From JAAYDK01 sp964543935 (GTDB taxonomy: Bacteria > Spirochaetota > Spirochaetia > Sphaerochaetales > Sphaerochaetaceae): a DNA stretch of 12,725 bases. Position 1 is the first letter of the stretch, and each line of letters opens with the position of its first letter. This document shows, piece by piece, positions 1 to 6,433 of the stretch. The DNA lies in contig CAZJAK010000065.1 of NCBI GenBank assembly GCA_964543935.1, positions 1-12,725 on the forward strand, read 5' to 3'. Below the pieces are notes generated by a model. It made no database searches, was not told the DNA's origin, and was given only the letters and a program-made list of their open reading frames with translations. The translations under genes were made by a program, and so were the position numbers.

Positions 1-1435
1 AACCGATGACCTCGATATAGTCCGATCCGTCACATTTCCAGACCGGAATCGGATTGCCCCAGAAACGGTTGCGGCTGATGGCCCAGTCGCGAGCCCCTTC
101 GAGCCACTTGCCGAAGCGGCCGTATTTCAGGTGGTCGGGGACCCAAGTGATGCTATCGTTAGCCCTGAGCATGGCCTCCTTAAGCTTGGTGACGTCGACA
201 TACCAACAGGACATGGCCCGATAAATGAGTGGTTTATGGGTGCGGTAGCAGAACGGGTAACTATGGACAATCGTCTCTTTCTTGACCAGCTTCCCGTTGG
301 TTTTCAGCCACTCGATTATCGATTTGTCGGTATCCTTGACAAACAAGCCTTGATACAGAGGTACTTCTTCGGTGAACTTGCAGTCCTCGTCGATCGGACA
401 CACTACCGGAATGCCGGTTCCTTTGAGCACTTGATAGTCATCCTCACCGAATCCGGGTGCGGTATGAACGATACCGCAGCCGTCCTCGATGGTCACATAA
501 TCGCCAAGCACCGTGACGAAGGCTCCCTTCTCCTTCAAATGGGCGAAGAACGGGAACAGCGGTTCATAACGCAAGCCGCCCAATTCACGGCCTTTGTAGC
601 GTTTGAGGATTTCGTACAGGGCAGGATCCTTGTAATAATGGGAGAGCCGCGCCTCTCCGAGAATGTAGCGTTCACCGCCTTGAGTGTCCCTGACGAGCAC
701 ATAATCGATATCAGGGCCCAAAGCCAAAGCCAAGTTTGAGGGCAGCGTCCACGGCGTCGTCGTCCACGCCAGCATGTAGGTGTCCTCCATCCCGTCAAGC
801 TTGAAACGGACGGTGATGGCCGGGTCGGAAACATCCTGATAGCCCCCGAGGTTCACCTCGAAGTTTGATAAAGGAGTGGCAAGCGCAGGACTGTACGGGA
901 GAATGTTGTAGCCTTCATAAATCAATCCACGCTTATGCAAAGTGGCGAAAATCCACCAGATGGTCTCCATGTAGGAGGTGTCCATCGTACGGTACCCGTT
1001 CTCGAAATCGACCCAGCGGCCCATCCGGTTGATGGTGGCCTTCCACTCAGCGGTGTAACGCAAAACGATCGAGCGGCATTGCTCGTTGAATTTCGCCACG
1101 CCATACTCTTCAATCGCCTTGTGGCCGCTGATGTGGATCATCTTCTCTAGTTCGTGTTCAACCGGCAAGCCATGGCAATCCCAACCGAACCGACGGTTCA
1201 CCCGTTTCCCTTTCATTGTTTGATATCGAGGGAACAGGTCCTTGATAGTTCCGGGGACCAAATGGCCGAAATGGGGCAAACCGGTTGCAAACGGTGGCCC
1301 ATCGTAAAAGACATACTCGTTGTCCGCACTGCGATTGTCCACTGATTTTCGATATATGTCGTTTTCTTCCCAGAATTTCTGGATTTCTTTCTCCATGGAG
1401 GGGAAGTCAGTCTTGGAATCTACCGGTTGAAACAT
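1..1435 (-). CDS. ileS: Isoleucyl-tRNA synthetase, type II (eukaryote-like), N-terminal part; gene runs off the window
   Basis: Charges tRNA-Ile with isoleucine in the cytoplasm. The window holds codons 1-478; the KMSKS loop and the anticodon-binding end lie beyond position 1. Visible parts are the class I HIGH signature in the form HFGH (residues 55-58) within PPFATGLPHFGH, the threonine-rich editing motif TTTPWTLPSN (225-234), the editing-domain motif GFGEDDY, and DWAISRNRFWG (450-460) from the second half of the catalytic fold. The wording of these motifs matches the type II bacterial/eukaryal IleRS branch rather than the E. coli-like type I. The ATG at 1435 is preceded by AGGAG (1445-1449) with 9 nt spacing, and the protein begins as the family does. 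It diverges from cca and has its own promoter (1475-1503). No T-box leader fits in the roughly 33-nt leader. I am very sure of the identity; the type II assignment rests on motif reading. Confidence 0.96.
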   Translation of the reverse strand, partial: MFQPVDSKTDFPSMEKEIQKFWEENDIYRKSVDNRSADNEYVFYDGPPFATGLPHFGHLVPGTIKDLFPRYQTMKGKRVNRRFGWDCHGLPVEHELEKMIHISGHKAIEEYGVAKFNEQCRSIVLRYTAEWKATINRMGRWVDFENGYRTMDTSYMETIWWIFATLHKRGLIYEGYNILPYSPALATPLSNFEVNLGGYQDVSDPAITVRFKLDGMEDTYMLAWTTTPWTLPSNLALALGPDIDYVLVRDTQGGERYILGEARLSHYYKDPALYEILKRYKGRELGGLRYEPLFPFFAHLKEKGAFVTVLGDYVTIEDGCGIVHTAPGFGEDDYQVLKGTGIPVVCPIDEDCKFTEEVPLYQGLFVKDTDKSIIEWLKTNGKLVKKETIVHSYPFCYRTHKPLIYRAMSCWYVDVTKLKEAMLRANDSITWVPDHLKYGRFGKWLEGARDWAISRNRFWGNPIPVWKCDGSDYIEVIG

Positions 1436-1474
1436 GCAATCCATCTCCTGCAATTAGGTTTCGTTATACAGGCC

Positions 1475-1503
1475 ACTATAGTCATTTCCGCTGTTATGTT
1501 CAA
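1475..1503 (-). promoter_or_regulatory. Predicted sigma70-type promoter of ileS
   Basis: On the minus strand, TTGAAC (1498-1503) and TATAGT (1475-1480) are separated by exactly 17 bp. Transcription would start near 1468, giving a leader of about 33 nt that contains the ileS ribosome binding site. The -35 box lies only 6 bp from the -35 box of the opposing cca promoter, so the two polymerase footprints should overlap. Seen in sequence; activity is inferred. Confidence 0.7.
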
Positions 1504-1509
1504 TCAGTA

Positions 1510-1538
1510 TTGACAATAGAGTATCGTGCCGGTAGCAT
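1510..1538 (+). promoter_or_regulatory. Predicted promoter of cca giving a leaderless mRNA
   Basis: TTGACA (1510-1515, a perfect -35) is followed after 17 bp by TAGCAT (1533-1538, four of six -10 consensus bases). Six nucleotides separate the -10 box from the ATG at 1545, so the expected start of transcription is the A of the start codon. There is no Shine-Dalgarno sequence ahead of this ATG and the frame is closed by TAG at 1533, which fits a leaderless message. The same geometry occurs at rnhB (11763-11798). Confidence 0.5.
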
Positions 1539-1544
1539 GCCTGC

Positions 1545-2900
1545 ATGATCAGGTTCCCGGTTCCCGAGCCAGTCAAGGATTTCTCCCGCCGCTTTACACA
1601 GGAGGGCCACCAACTCTTCATCGTCGGAGGGGCAGTCAGGGACCACCTGTTGGGACGGCCGAGTTCCGATTTCGATTTTGCTACCGACGCCACACCCGAC
1701 GAAGTCTCCGCACTGTTCAGGACGGTCATCCCGACTGGAATCAAGCACGGTACGGTGACCGTTTTGTATCGCAAAGAGAGTTTTGAAGTCACCACATTCC
1801 GCATAGACGGAGAATACCGAGACAACCGGCATCCTGAATCGGTTGAATTCGTTCGTTCGCTGGAGCAGGATCTGTCCCGCAGGGATTTTACGGTCAATGC
1901 TTTGGCAGTCGATGTCAGCAATGGTGTCGTCATCGATCTTCACGGTGGCTTGCAAGATCTTTCCACCCGCACCTTACGCGCTATAGGCGATGCTGAGCAC
2001 CGATTCACCGAGGATGCCTTGCGCATCCTCAGGGCCTGCAGGTTTGCCTGCCAGTTGGATTTCCACATCGAGGCCGCTACATTCGCAGCCATGGTCAAGT
2101 TGGCGCACAACCTGTCGAAGGTCTCTGGAGAACGGGTCCGCACCGAGTTGGAAAAAATTCTTGGGGCTCGAGTGCCCTCGGTCGGGTTTGAGTCGATGCG
2201 TGCCTGCGGTGCTCTGGCGGTGTTGCTTCCCGAATTGCAAGCCTGCCTTGGAATCGACCAAGGGGGATTCCATCGCCTTGATGTGTACCGCCATAGCCTC
2301 GCCGCCTGCGACCACGCCCCGCCAGGCAATCTTCCGCTTAGGTGGGCCGCCCTGTTACACGACGTGGGAAAACCGGCGGTTAAGCAAGAACATGGAGCTG
2401 ACCGACCGACTTTCCACCGTCATGAAGCTGTATCGGTCAATTTGGCTTTGGCCATCTTTGAACGCTTGAAATGCTCCAATGAAGAGAAATCGAAAGTCAC
2501 CAACCTGATCGCCAACCACATGTTTCATTACGGCAACGACTGGAGTGACGGGGCGGTCAGGCGGTTCATCAACAAGGTCGGACTTGAGGCACTCGACGAT
2601 CTGTTCGCCCTACGCCTAGCCGACCAGTTGGCTACCACCGGAAGCAGTGATTACAGCGTGCTGGCAGAGCTGAAAAGACGGATTGAGACAGTGGTGCAAT
2701 CTGGTTCGGCGTTGACAGTAAAGGACTTGGCGGTAAACGGGAACGACTTGTATGCCGCCGGCATTCCAAAGGACCGGACGATGGGTATTGTCTTGCAGGA
2801 GTTGCTCGATACTGTACTCGACGATCCTTCGCAAAACACTCGCGAGCGGCTGTTGAACATTGCGCTTAGTTATTATAAGGAACGGATCGACCTGCGTTGA
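1545..2900 (+). CDS. cca: CCA-adding tRNA nucleotidyltransferase with HD domain
   Basis: Adds or repairs the 3'-terminal CCA of tRNAs, using CTP and ATP and no nucleic acid template. The 451-residue protein is a class II (bacterial/eukaryal type) nucleotidyltransferase. GGAVRD (28-33) is followed by the metal-binding DFD pair (D42, D44), then RRDFTVNA (112-119), then EDALR (156-160) of the nucleotide-selecting motif, then the RNA-binding domain, and an HD phosphohydrolase motif LLHDVGKP (H272, D273). The HD domain recalls the enzymes of Gram-negative bacteria, which can have phosphatase activity. The start at 1545 is the only one compatible with the family N-terminus, since an in-frame TAG lies 12 bp upstream. 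A poly(A) polymerase or a CC-only enzyme cannot be fully excluded by eye. The CCA-adding role suits this genome, because the tRNA-Gly gene at 12654-12724 lacks an encoded CCA. The gene converges on rnc with a 5-bp gap. Confidence 0.93.
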   Translation: MIRFPVPEPVKDFSRRFTQEGHQLFIVGGAVRDHLLGRPSSDFDFATDATPDEVSALFRTVIPTGIKHGTVTVLYRKESFEVTTFRIDGEYRDNRHPESVEFVRSLEQDLSRRDFTVNALAVDVSNGVVIDLHGGLQDLSTRTLRAIGDAEHRFTEDALRILRACRFACQLDFHIEAATFAAMVKLAHNLSKVSGERVRTELEKILGARVPSVGFESMRACGALAVLLPELQACLGIDQGGFHRLDVYRHSLAACDHAPPGNLPLRWAALLHDVGKPAVKQEHGADRPTFHRHEAVSVNLALAIFERLKCSNEEKSKVTNLIANHMFHYGNDWSDGAVRRFINKVGLEALDDLFALRLADQLATTGSSDYSVLAELKRRIETVVQSGSALTVKDLAVNGNDLYAAGIPKDRTMGIVLQELLDTVLDDPSQNTRERLLNIALSYYKERIDLR

Positions 2901-2905
2901 AGTTC

Positions 2906-3655
2906 TTATTCCAAACCGAGTTGCTCATAGGCCATCTTGGCGGCTGATTGTTCAGCTTCCTTTTTGTTATTTCCCGATGCTGGCCCATACGTTTTCTTTT
3001 GGACGGTGACTTGCACGAAGAAGGTGTTGTCGTGTTCCGGGCCGGTGCGTTTGATCAACTCGTAGGCGGGATAGGTCTTGTATGTCTTCTGGACATACTC
3101 CTGCAACAAGGTTTTGTAATCTCGACGATGTTTGTTCTGCAAGACGCTCTCGATGACCGGCACCAACAGCGTTTGAATGAATTCTTGGGCGCTCTTGAAT
3201 CCTGCGTCCAGGTAGCAAGCGCCGAAGATGGCCTCCATGCAATCAGCCAACAATGCTTTTTTTGACCTGCCGCCCGAATACTCCTCACCTTTCCCGATGA
3301 TGATGAAGTTGTCCACACGCAGCCGTTTGGCAATCGCAGCAAGGCTTTCTTCGCTGACAACGAACGATTTGATGCGTGAAAAATCGCCTTCATCAAGATC
3401 GGCGAGGCGGGTGAACAGCCAATCGCTCACCACCAGGCCAAGCACACTGTCGCCAAGGAATTCGAGCCGCTCGTTGCTGTCGACCTCTACTTGGGTCTCA
3501 TTGGCATACGAGCGGTGCGTGAAGGCCAGGTTGAGCAACTCGAGATTCTTGAATTTGATGTCGGCTTGCTTCTGAAACAAAAGAAGCTCCCGTTTTCTCT
3601 CAGCGGAGATTCCAGGAGCCCTTCCGAACGAAGTATTCTTAGAAAAAACGGACAT
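2906..3655 (-). CDS. rnc: Ribonuclease III
   Basis: Double-strand-specific endoribonuclease that processes rRNA precursors and mRNAs; it acts as a dimer with Mg2+. The 249-residue protein has the catalytic domain with signature NERLEFLGDSVLG (61-73), including E65 and D69, and the second metal-site pair D137 and E140 in DCMEAIFGA. A C-terminal double-stranded-RNA-binding domain (about 175-249) ends in the usual lysine-rich helix around NNKKEAEQSAAKMAYEQL. All catalytic residues are present. The ATG at 3655 has no good Shine-Dalgarno sequence and lies 14 nt after the acpP stop, so translation may be coupled to acpP. A TTG at codon 26, preceded by GGGAG, is a possible shorter start. This is the last gene of the 5171-2906 operon and converges on cca with 5 bp between the stop codons. 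Confidence 0.95.
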   Translation of the reverse strand: MSVFSKNTSFGRAPGISAERKRELLLFQKQADIKFKNLELLNLAFTHRSYANETQVEVDSNERLEFLGDSVLGLVVSDWLFTRLADLDEGDFSRIKSFVVSEESLAAIAKRLRVDNFIIIGKGEEYSGGRSKKALLADCMEAIFGACYLDAGFKSAQEFIQTLLVPVIESVLQNKHRRDYKTLLQEYVQKTYKTYPAYELIKRTGPEHDNTFFVQVTVQKKTYGPASGNNKKEAEQSAAKMAYEQLGLE

Positions 3656-3669
3656 GACGGTGCGGACGG

Positions 3670-3912
3670 TTACTTCAACAGCTTGGAAAGGAAATCAACG
3701 GCATCCTGGACCGTTTCGAACTCGTTGGCTTTCTCGTCGGGAATGGAGACGCCCATCTCTTCCTCAATCGCGTACACCAACTCATAGGTGTCGAGGCTGT
3801 CGGCTCCGAGATCTTTGCGGAAGGATGAGTTCATGGTGATGCGACTTTCTTCAATCTCGAGTTTCTCAGCGATCAGGGCCTTTACTTTCTCAAATACAGC
3901 TTTGGAATCCAT
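3670..3912 (-). CDS. acpP: Acyl carrier protein
   Basis: Carries growing acyl chains on a 4'-phosphopantetheine arm during fatty acid synthesis. The 80-residue acidic protein has the modification motif GADSLD with the attachment serine at S39, followed by the acidic recognition helix DTYELVYAIEEE. The reading frame is open for 14 more codons upstream, but the ATG at 3912 has AGGAG (3919-3923) six bases ahead and gives the normal family length, so it is the start. It lies 38 bp after rpmF and 14 bp before rnc. CoaD, encoded two genes upstream, makes the precursor of the CoA that donates the phosphopantetheine group. The acpP-rnc pairing is common in bacteria, but here no fatty acid synthesis genes sit between rpmF and acpP. 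Confidence 0.96.
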   Translation of the reverse strand: MDSKAVFEKVKALIAEKLEIEESRITMNSSFRKDLGADSLDTYELVYAIEEEMGVSIPDEKANEFETVQDAVDFLSKLLK

Positions 3913-3950
3913 CTCTTTCTCCTCATTCAAAGGTACTGCCGCAGGCAGGA

Positions 3951-4139
3951 TCAAACCATCTTCTCTTGCTCGATGATCTGCTTACCGCGATAAAAACCAC
4001 ATTTCGGACACACACGATGAGCCACTACCAAGTTGCCACACGTCCCGCACACGCTCAAGACCGGTGCCTCCAGACGCATGTTCATCGCTTTTCTGGATGC
4101 AGCGCTTGCTTTCGACGTCTTATGTTTAGGTACTGCCAT
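3951..4139 (-). CDS. rpmF: Ribosomal protein L32
   Basis: Small protein of the large ribosomal subunit. The 62 residues open with MAVPKHKTSKA, the standard L32 start, and carry a complete zinc ribbon with cysteines at 31, 34, 44 and 47 (CGTC and CPKC), so this is the zinc-binding form. The start at 4139 has AAGGGG (4147-4152) seven bases upstream. It sits 55 bp after coaD and 38 bp before acpP. In many bacteria rpmF is followed by plsX and fab genes before acpP; those genes are absent here. Confidence 0.97.
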   Translation of the reverse strand: MAVPKHKTSKASAASRKAMNMRLEAPVLSVCGTCGNLVVAHRVCPKCGFYRGKQIIEQEKMV

Positions 4140-4194
4140 ATTTTAACCCCTTCAATCAAATTTATACTCTTGTGAGAATAACGGAATTACCGTT

Positions 4195-4707
4195 TCATGT
4201 CAACAACTTCATTCTCGCAGCCAGTTTTTCAGCCACGATCTTTGGCACCATCTTGCCGACATCGGCGCCAAATGCCGCCATCTCCTTGATGGCAGACGAG
4301 CGCAAAACAAAATATTTCGGGTCGGTAGGCATGAACAACACCTCGAGCTCCGGATACAATTGCTTGTTGGTCATGGCGAGTTCGAATTCATAGCCGAAAT
4401 CCACCAAGGCGCGCACCCCCCGGATCATGACCGCAACATCGTGCTGACGAGCGTAATCGACAATGAGGCCATTCCAAAGGGCCACCTCAACGTTGGGATG
4501 TTCAGCCAAGATTTGCCTGAGCATCGACATGCGCTCGTCAGCCGTGAACAGGCATTTTTTAGAAACGTTGTCGGCAACGACGACAACCACCGATTCGAAC
4601 AGGCGCGCAGCCCGCTCGATCATGTTCACATGACCGTTTGTCGGGGGATCGAACGTCCCTGGCAACATGGCGCGCAACGGTTTGCGATTTCCATCGACAT
4701 TCTTCAT
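4195..4707 (-). CDS. coaD: Phosphopantetheine adenylyltransferase
   Basis: Transfers AMP from ATP to 4'-phosphopantetheine to make dephospho-CoA, the penultimate step of CoA synthesis. The 170-residue protein has the nucleotidyltransferase signature GTFDPPTNGH (17-26; TNGH is the T/HxGH ATP-binding motif), the conserved MIRGVR segment, and the C-terminal RSSAIKE block that matches the usual SSxxVKE. The ATG at 4707 overlaps the stop of the upstream gene in an ATGA arrangement, with GGAGGG (4717-4722) nine bases ahead, so translation is probably coupled. The N-terminus is about ten residues longer than typical; an internal methionine at 14 would give a more usual length but has no advantage in binding-site context. 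Confidence 0.96.
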   Translation of the reverse strand: MKNVDGNRKPLRAMLPGTFDPPTNGHVNMIERAARLFESVVVVVADNVSKKCLFTADERMSMLRQILAEHPNVEVALWNGLIVDYARQHDVAVMIRGVRALVDFGYEFELAMTNKQLYPELEVLFMPTDPKYFVLRSSAIKEMAAFGADVGKMVPKIVAEKLAARMKLLT

Positions 4708-5171
4708 CGCTTGCGGCCCTCCACATATTTCTTCATGAAACTGAAGGTTTCTGGACTCTCGTAGACGATGCGTTTGATAATCGTAAAGGTCTTGTCCTCA
4801 TGGACCTCGATGACTGCGAACGTCCCGCGACCGATGTAAGAGACCTTCTGGGTAGGCAGGAGGTGTTCGTCATCGGCGATTTTACGCAACACGCAATCGA
4901 AATGGGAAAACGTCTCGGGTTGCGGGCCCCCGATGGATTGGGCGATGGACTCGATCGGCTTCCCGCACAAAGCGCACGATGGAGTGGGTTCGGCAACCTT
5001 CGGAACAATGATCAAAGGTTCTTCCTTGACGGGTTTTGCCTCTTGTTTCTGGACTGGAGGGCGTAACAGCTGTTCAGCGCCTTTTGATTTTTTGCGCTTG
5101 CGGCGGTTTTCACCTTGCTTGCCTTGACGGCCTTTGCCTGGCCGTCCTTGATGTTCTTGGGCGTTCCCCAT
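4704..5171 (-). CDS. Unknown protein with very basic N-terminus and a C2HC putative metal site
   Basis: I do not recognise this 155-residue protein. Residues 1-31 are glycine-, arginine- and lysine-rich (net strongly positive, RRKRKKSKG at 23-31), and residues 32-64 look like a flexible linker rich in P, K and E. A compact domain then begins with C66-x2-C69-x20-H90-x2-C93, a plausible single zinc site, followed by a predicted beta-rich segment (around SYIGRGTFAVIEV) and a C-terminal helix. The ATG at 5171 is chosen because AAGGAG (5179-5184) lies seven bases upstream. It is the first gene after the promoter at 5234-5262, and its stop overlaps the coaD start. The basic tail and the company of ribosome and RNA genes suggest a nucleic-acid or ribosome-associated role, but this is only inference. 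There is no signal peptide or membrane segment. Confidence 0.85.
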   Translation of the reverse strand: MGNAQEHQGRPGKGRQGKQGENRRKRKKSKGAEQLLRPPVQKQEAKPVKEEPLIIVPKVAEPTPSCALCGKPIESIAQSIGGPQPETFSHFDCVLRKIADDEHLLPTQKVSYIGRGTFAVIEVHEDKTFTIIKRIVYESPETFSFMKKYVEGRKR

Positions 5172-5233
5172 CAATCGACTCCTTCAAGAGGGTACCATGC
5201 AGCATGCTGTTCGCACCGCTGCGCTGCTTATCC

Positions 5234-5262
5234 ATCATACTGTAACCGGCATTCACGTGCAA
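5234..5262 (-). promoter_or_regulatory. Predicted promoter of the 5171-2906 operon
   Basis: On the minus strand, TTGCAC (5257-5262) and TATGAT (5234-5239) are spaced by exactly 17 bp. The predicted start near 5227 gives a leader of about 55 nt that ends in the strong AAGGAG site of the first gene. The promoter lies between the rplS terminator (5289-5312) and the C2HC protein gene, so the two operons are cleanly separated. Together with the terminator it accounts for the 163-bp gap 5172-5334. Confidence 0.7.
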
Positions 5263-5288
5263 TCCGGCCCACATGTCCCTAAGAATGC

Positions 5289-5312
5289 AAAAACGGGTGC
5301 TTGGCACCCGTT
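5289..5312 (-). terminator. Intrinsic terminator of the ffh-rplS operon
   Basis: Read on the minus strand, AACGGGTGC, loop CAA, then GCACCCGTT form a perfect 9-bp stem. Its 3' arm runs into a tract of five T (5289-5293, the last two pairs of the stem included). It lies 22 bp after the rplS stop codon and before the next promoter. Confidence 0.88.
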
Positions 5313-5334
5313 CAGCTGGCTTTGTCCGCTCCAA

Positions 5335-5694
5335 TCACACGCTTGATTTCCTGATGATGAGCTCGGGAATCTTGGCGGCTTTTCCAATCTTGGTCCTGAT
5401 GTAATAGAGCTTGGCCCTTCTGACCCGACCGCGACGGACCACTTCAATCTTCTCGATTCTCGGTGAGTGTATAGGGAAAATCCTCTCGACGCCGACCCCA
5501 TAGGAGTTCTTGCGAACAATGAAGGTTTTGCGGATCCCGCCATTCTTGATGGCGATGACCAATCCTTCATACACCTGAACACGTTCCTTCTCACCTTCTT
5601 TGATCGTGAAAAACACCTTCACAGTGTCACCCACGTGGAAATTTTCGGCATTTTCCTTCATCTGCCCAGCTTCAATCGCCTTGATCACATCCAT
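5335..5694 (-). CDS. rplS: Ribosomal protein L19
   Basis: Large-subunit ribosomal protein at the interface with the small subunit. The 119 residues carry the family core GVGVERIFPIHSP and VVRRGRVRRAKLYYIR near the C-terminus. The frame is open for 22 codons further upstream, but the ATG at 5694 gives the usual L19 start (MDVIKAIEAGQM) and follows GAAGGGG about 10 bases away. The start lies inside trmD: the two genes overlap by 23 bp (5672-5694), so the rplS ribosome binding site is within trmD coding sequence. It is the last gene of the operon and is followed by a strong terminator. Confidence 0.97.
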   Translation of the reverse strand: MDVIKAIEAGQMKENAENFHVGDTVKVFFTIKEGEKERVQVYEGLVIAIKNGGIRKTFIVRKNSYGVGVERIFPIHSPRIEKIEVVRRGRVRRAKLYYIRTKIGKAAKIPELIIRKSSV

Positions 5695-6433
5695 GTTCTT
5701 CGGTCCCCTTCGCACTATGTGTTTGCAACTCTGCAATGATTCGTTTCGTTTCGTCATCAAGAGGCAACCGCTGGATGAGGTCCGGTCGGTTGCACAGCGT
5801 CTTTTCGAGCCGCTTCTTGAAGCGCCATTGCCCTATGTGGGCATGATGACCCGACAATAATATCTCAGGAACGTCGATTCCGCAATAGGTTGCAGGCCGT
5901 GTGTACTGGGGATATTCCAATAAACCGTCGGTAAAACTCTCTTCTTCCAACGATTCACCACTGATCACCCCGTCAATGAGACGGTACACAGCATCCACGA
6001 CAACCAACGCGGCGACTTCTCCAGAGGAGATCACGTAGTCGCCAATGCAAATCTCGTCATCAACATACAGGTCTATGATTCTTTGGTCAATACCTTCGTA
6101 GCGTCCGCAAACAATGACCAATTCCTCTTCCCTGCTCAGTTCACGGGCAAATTTTTGCGTGAAGGGCTTGCCGGAGGGAGTGGGATAAACAACCCGCTTG
6201 GTCTTGGCCCCGACCGCTTCCAAAGCCCGGCCCAACGGTTCCGGCTTGATGACCATCCCCGCCCCACCGCCGTAGGGACTGTCGTCACAGGTCTTGTGCT
6301 TGTCCTCGGCAAAATCCCTGAAGTTCACCAACTCATAGGAAATCGTGCCCGCTTCGACGCTGCGGGCCATGATGGAACTGGTGAAAAAGCTCTCCACAAT
6401 CTCGGGAAACAACGTGACGACGGTGAATTTCAT
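5672..6433 (-). CDS. trmD: tRNA (guanine-37-N1)-methyltransferase
   Basis: Methylates G37 next to the anticodon, using S-adenosylmethionine, and so prevents +1 frameshifting. The 253-residue SPOUT-family protein has YGGGAGM (54-60), GRYEGID (110-116), the knot segment IGDYVISSGE (130-139) and the C-terminal catalytic motif around DGLLEYPQYTRP. In the knot segment the more usual GGE reads SGE (S137), a substitution next to the cofactor. The ATG at 6433 overlaps the rimM stop (ATGA) and matches the family N-terminus (MKFTVVTLFPE); the 30 codons open upstream of it are rimM sequence in another frame. There is no strong Shine-Dalgarno sequence, so translation is probably coupled to rimM. The 3' end overlaps rplS by 23 bp. 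Confidence 0.97.
   Translation of the reverse strand: MKFTVVTLFPEIVESFFTSSIMARSVEAGTISYELVNFRDFAEDKHKTCDDSPYGGGAGMVIKPEPLGRALEAVGAKTKRVVYPTPSGKPFTQKFARELSREEELVIVCGRYEGIDQRIIDLYVDDEICIGDYVISSGEVAALVVVDAVYRLIDGVISGESLEEESFTDGLLEYPQYTRPATYCGIDVPEILLSGHHAHIGQWRFKKRLEKTLCNRPDLIQRLPLDDETKRIIAELQTHSAKGTEEHGCDQGD

Noticed and set aside
131..739. Open frame of 202 codons on the plus strand
   Set aside because: It lies antisense to ileS, whose conserved motifs cover the same stretch; the translated product has no recognisable family pattern.
1451..1544. T-box or other riboswitch upstream of ileS
   Set aside because: The predicted leader is only about 33 nt and contains no T-box sequence or antiterminator structure.
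2875..2909. Imperfect inverted repeat across the cca and rnc stop codons as a bidirectional terminator
   Set aside because: One bulge, an 18-nt loop and no T-tract on either strand; too weak to call a terminator.
4161..4189. Possible separate promoter for rpmF (TATAAA on the minus strand at 4161-4166)
   Set aside because: No acceptable -35 box at 16-18 bp spacing and no extended -10 element. The 55-bp gap could still hold a weak promoter, but I cannot support it.
4181..4195. Small inverted repeat after coaD (AACGG, loop, CCGTT on the minus strand)
   Set aside because: Only 5 bp of stem and no T-tract, so not a convincing terminator between coaD and rpmF.
5110..5334. Short upstream reading frame overlapping the C2HC protein start
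   Set aside because: No ribosome binding site for its internal ATG codons, and it covers the promoter and terminator; the C2HC frame has the AAGGAG site.
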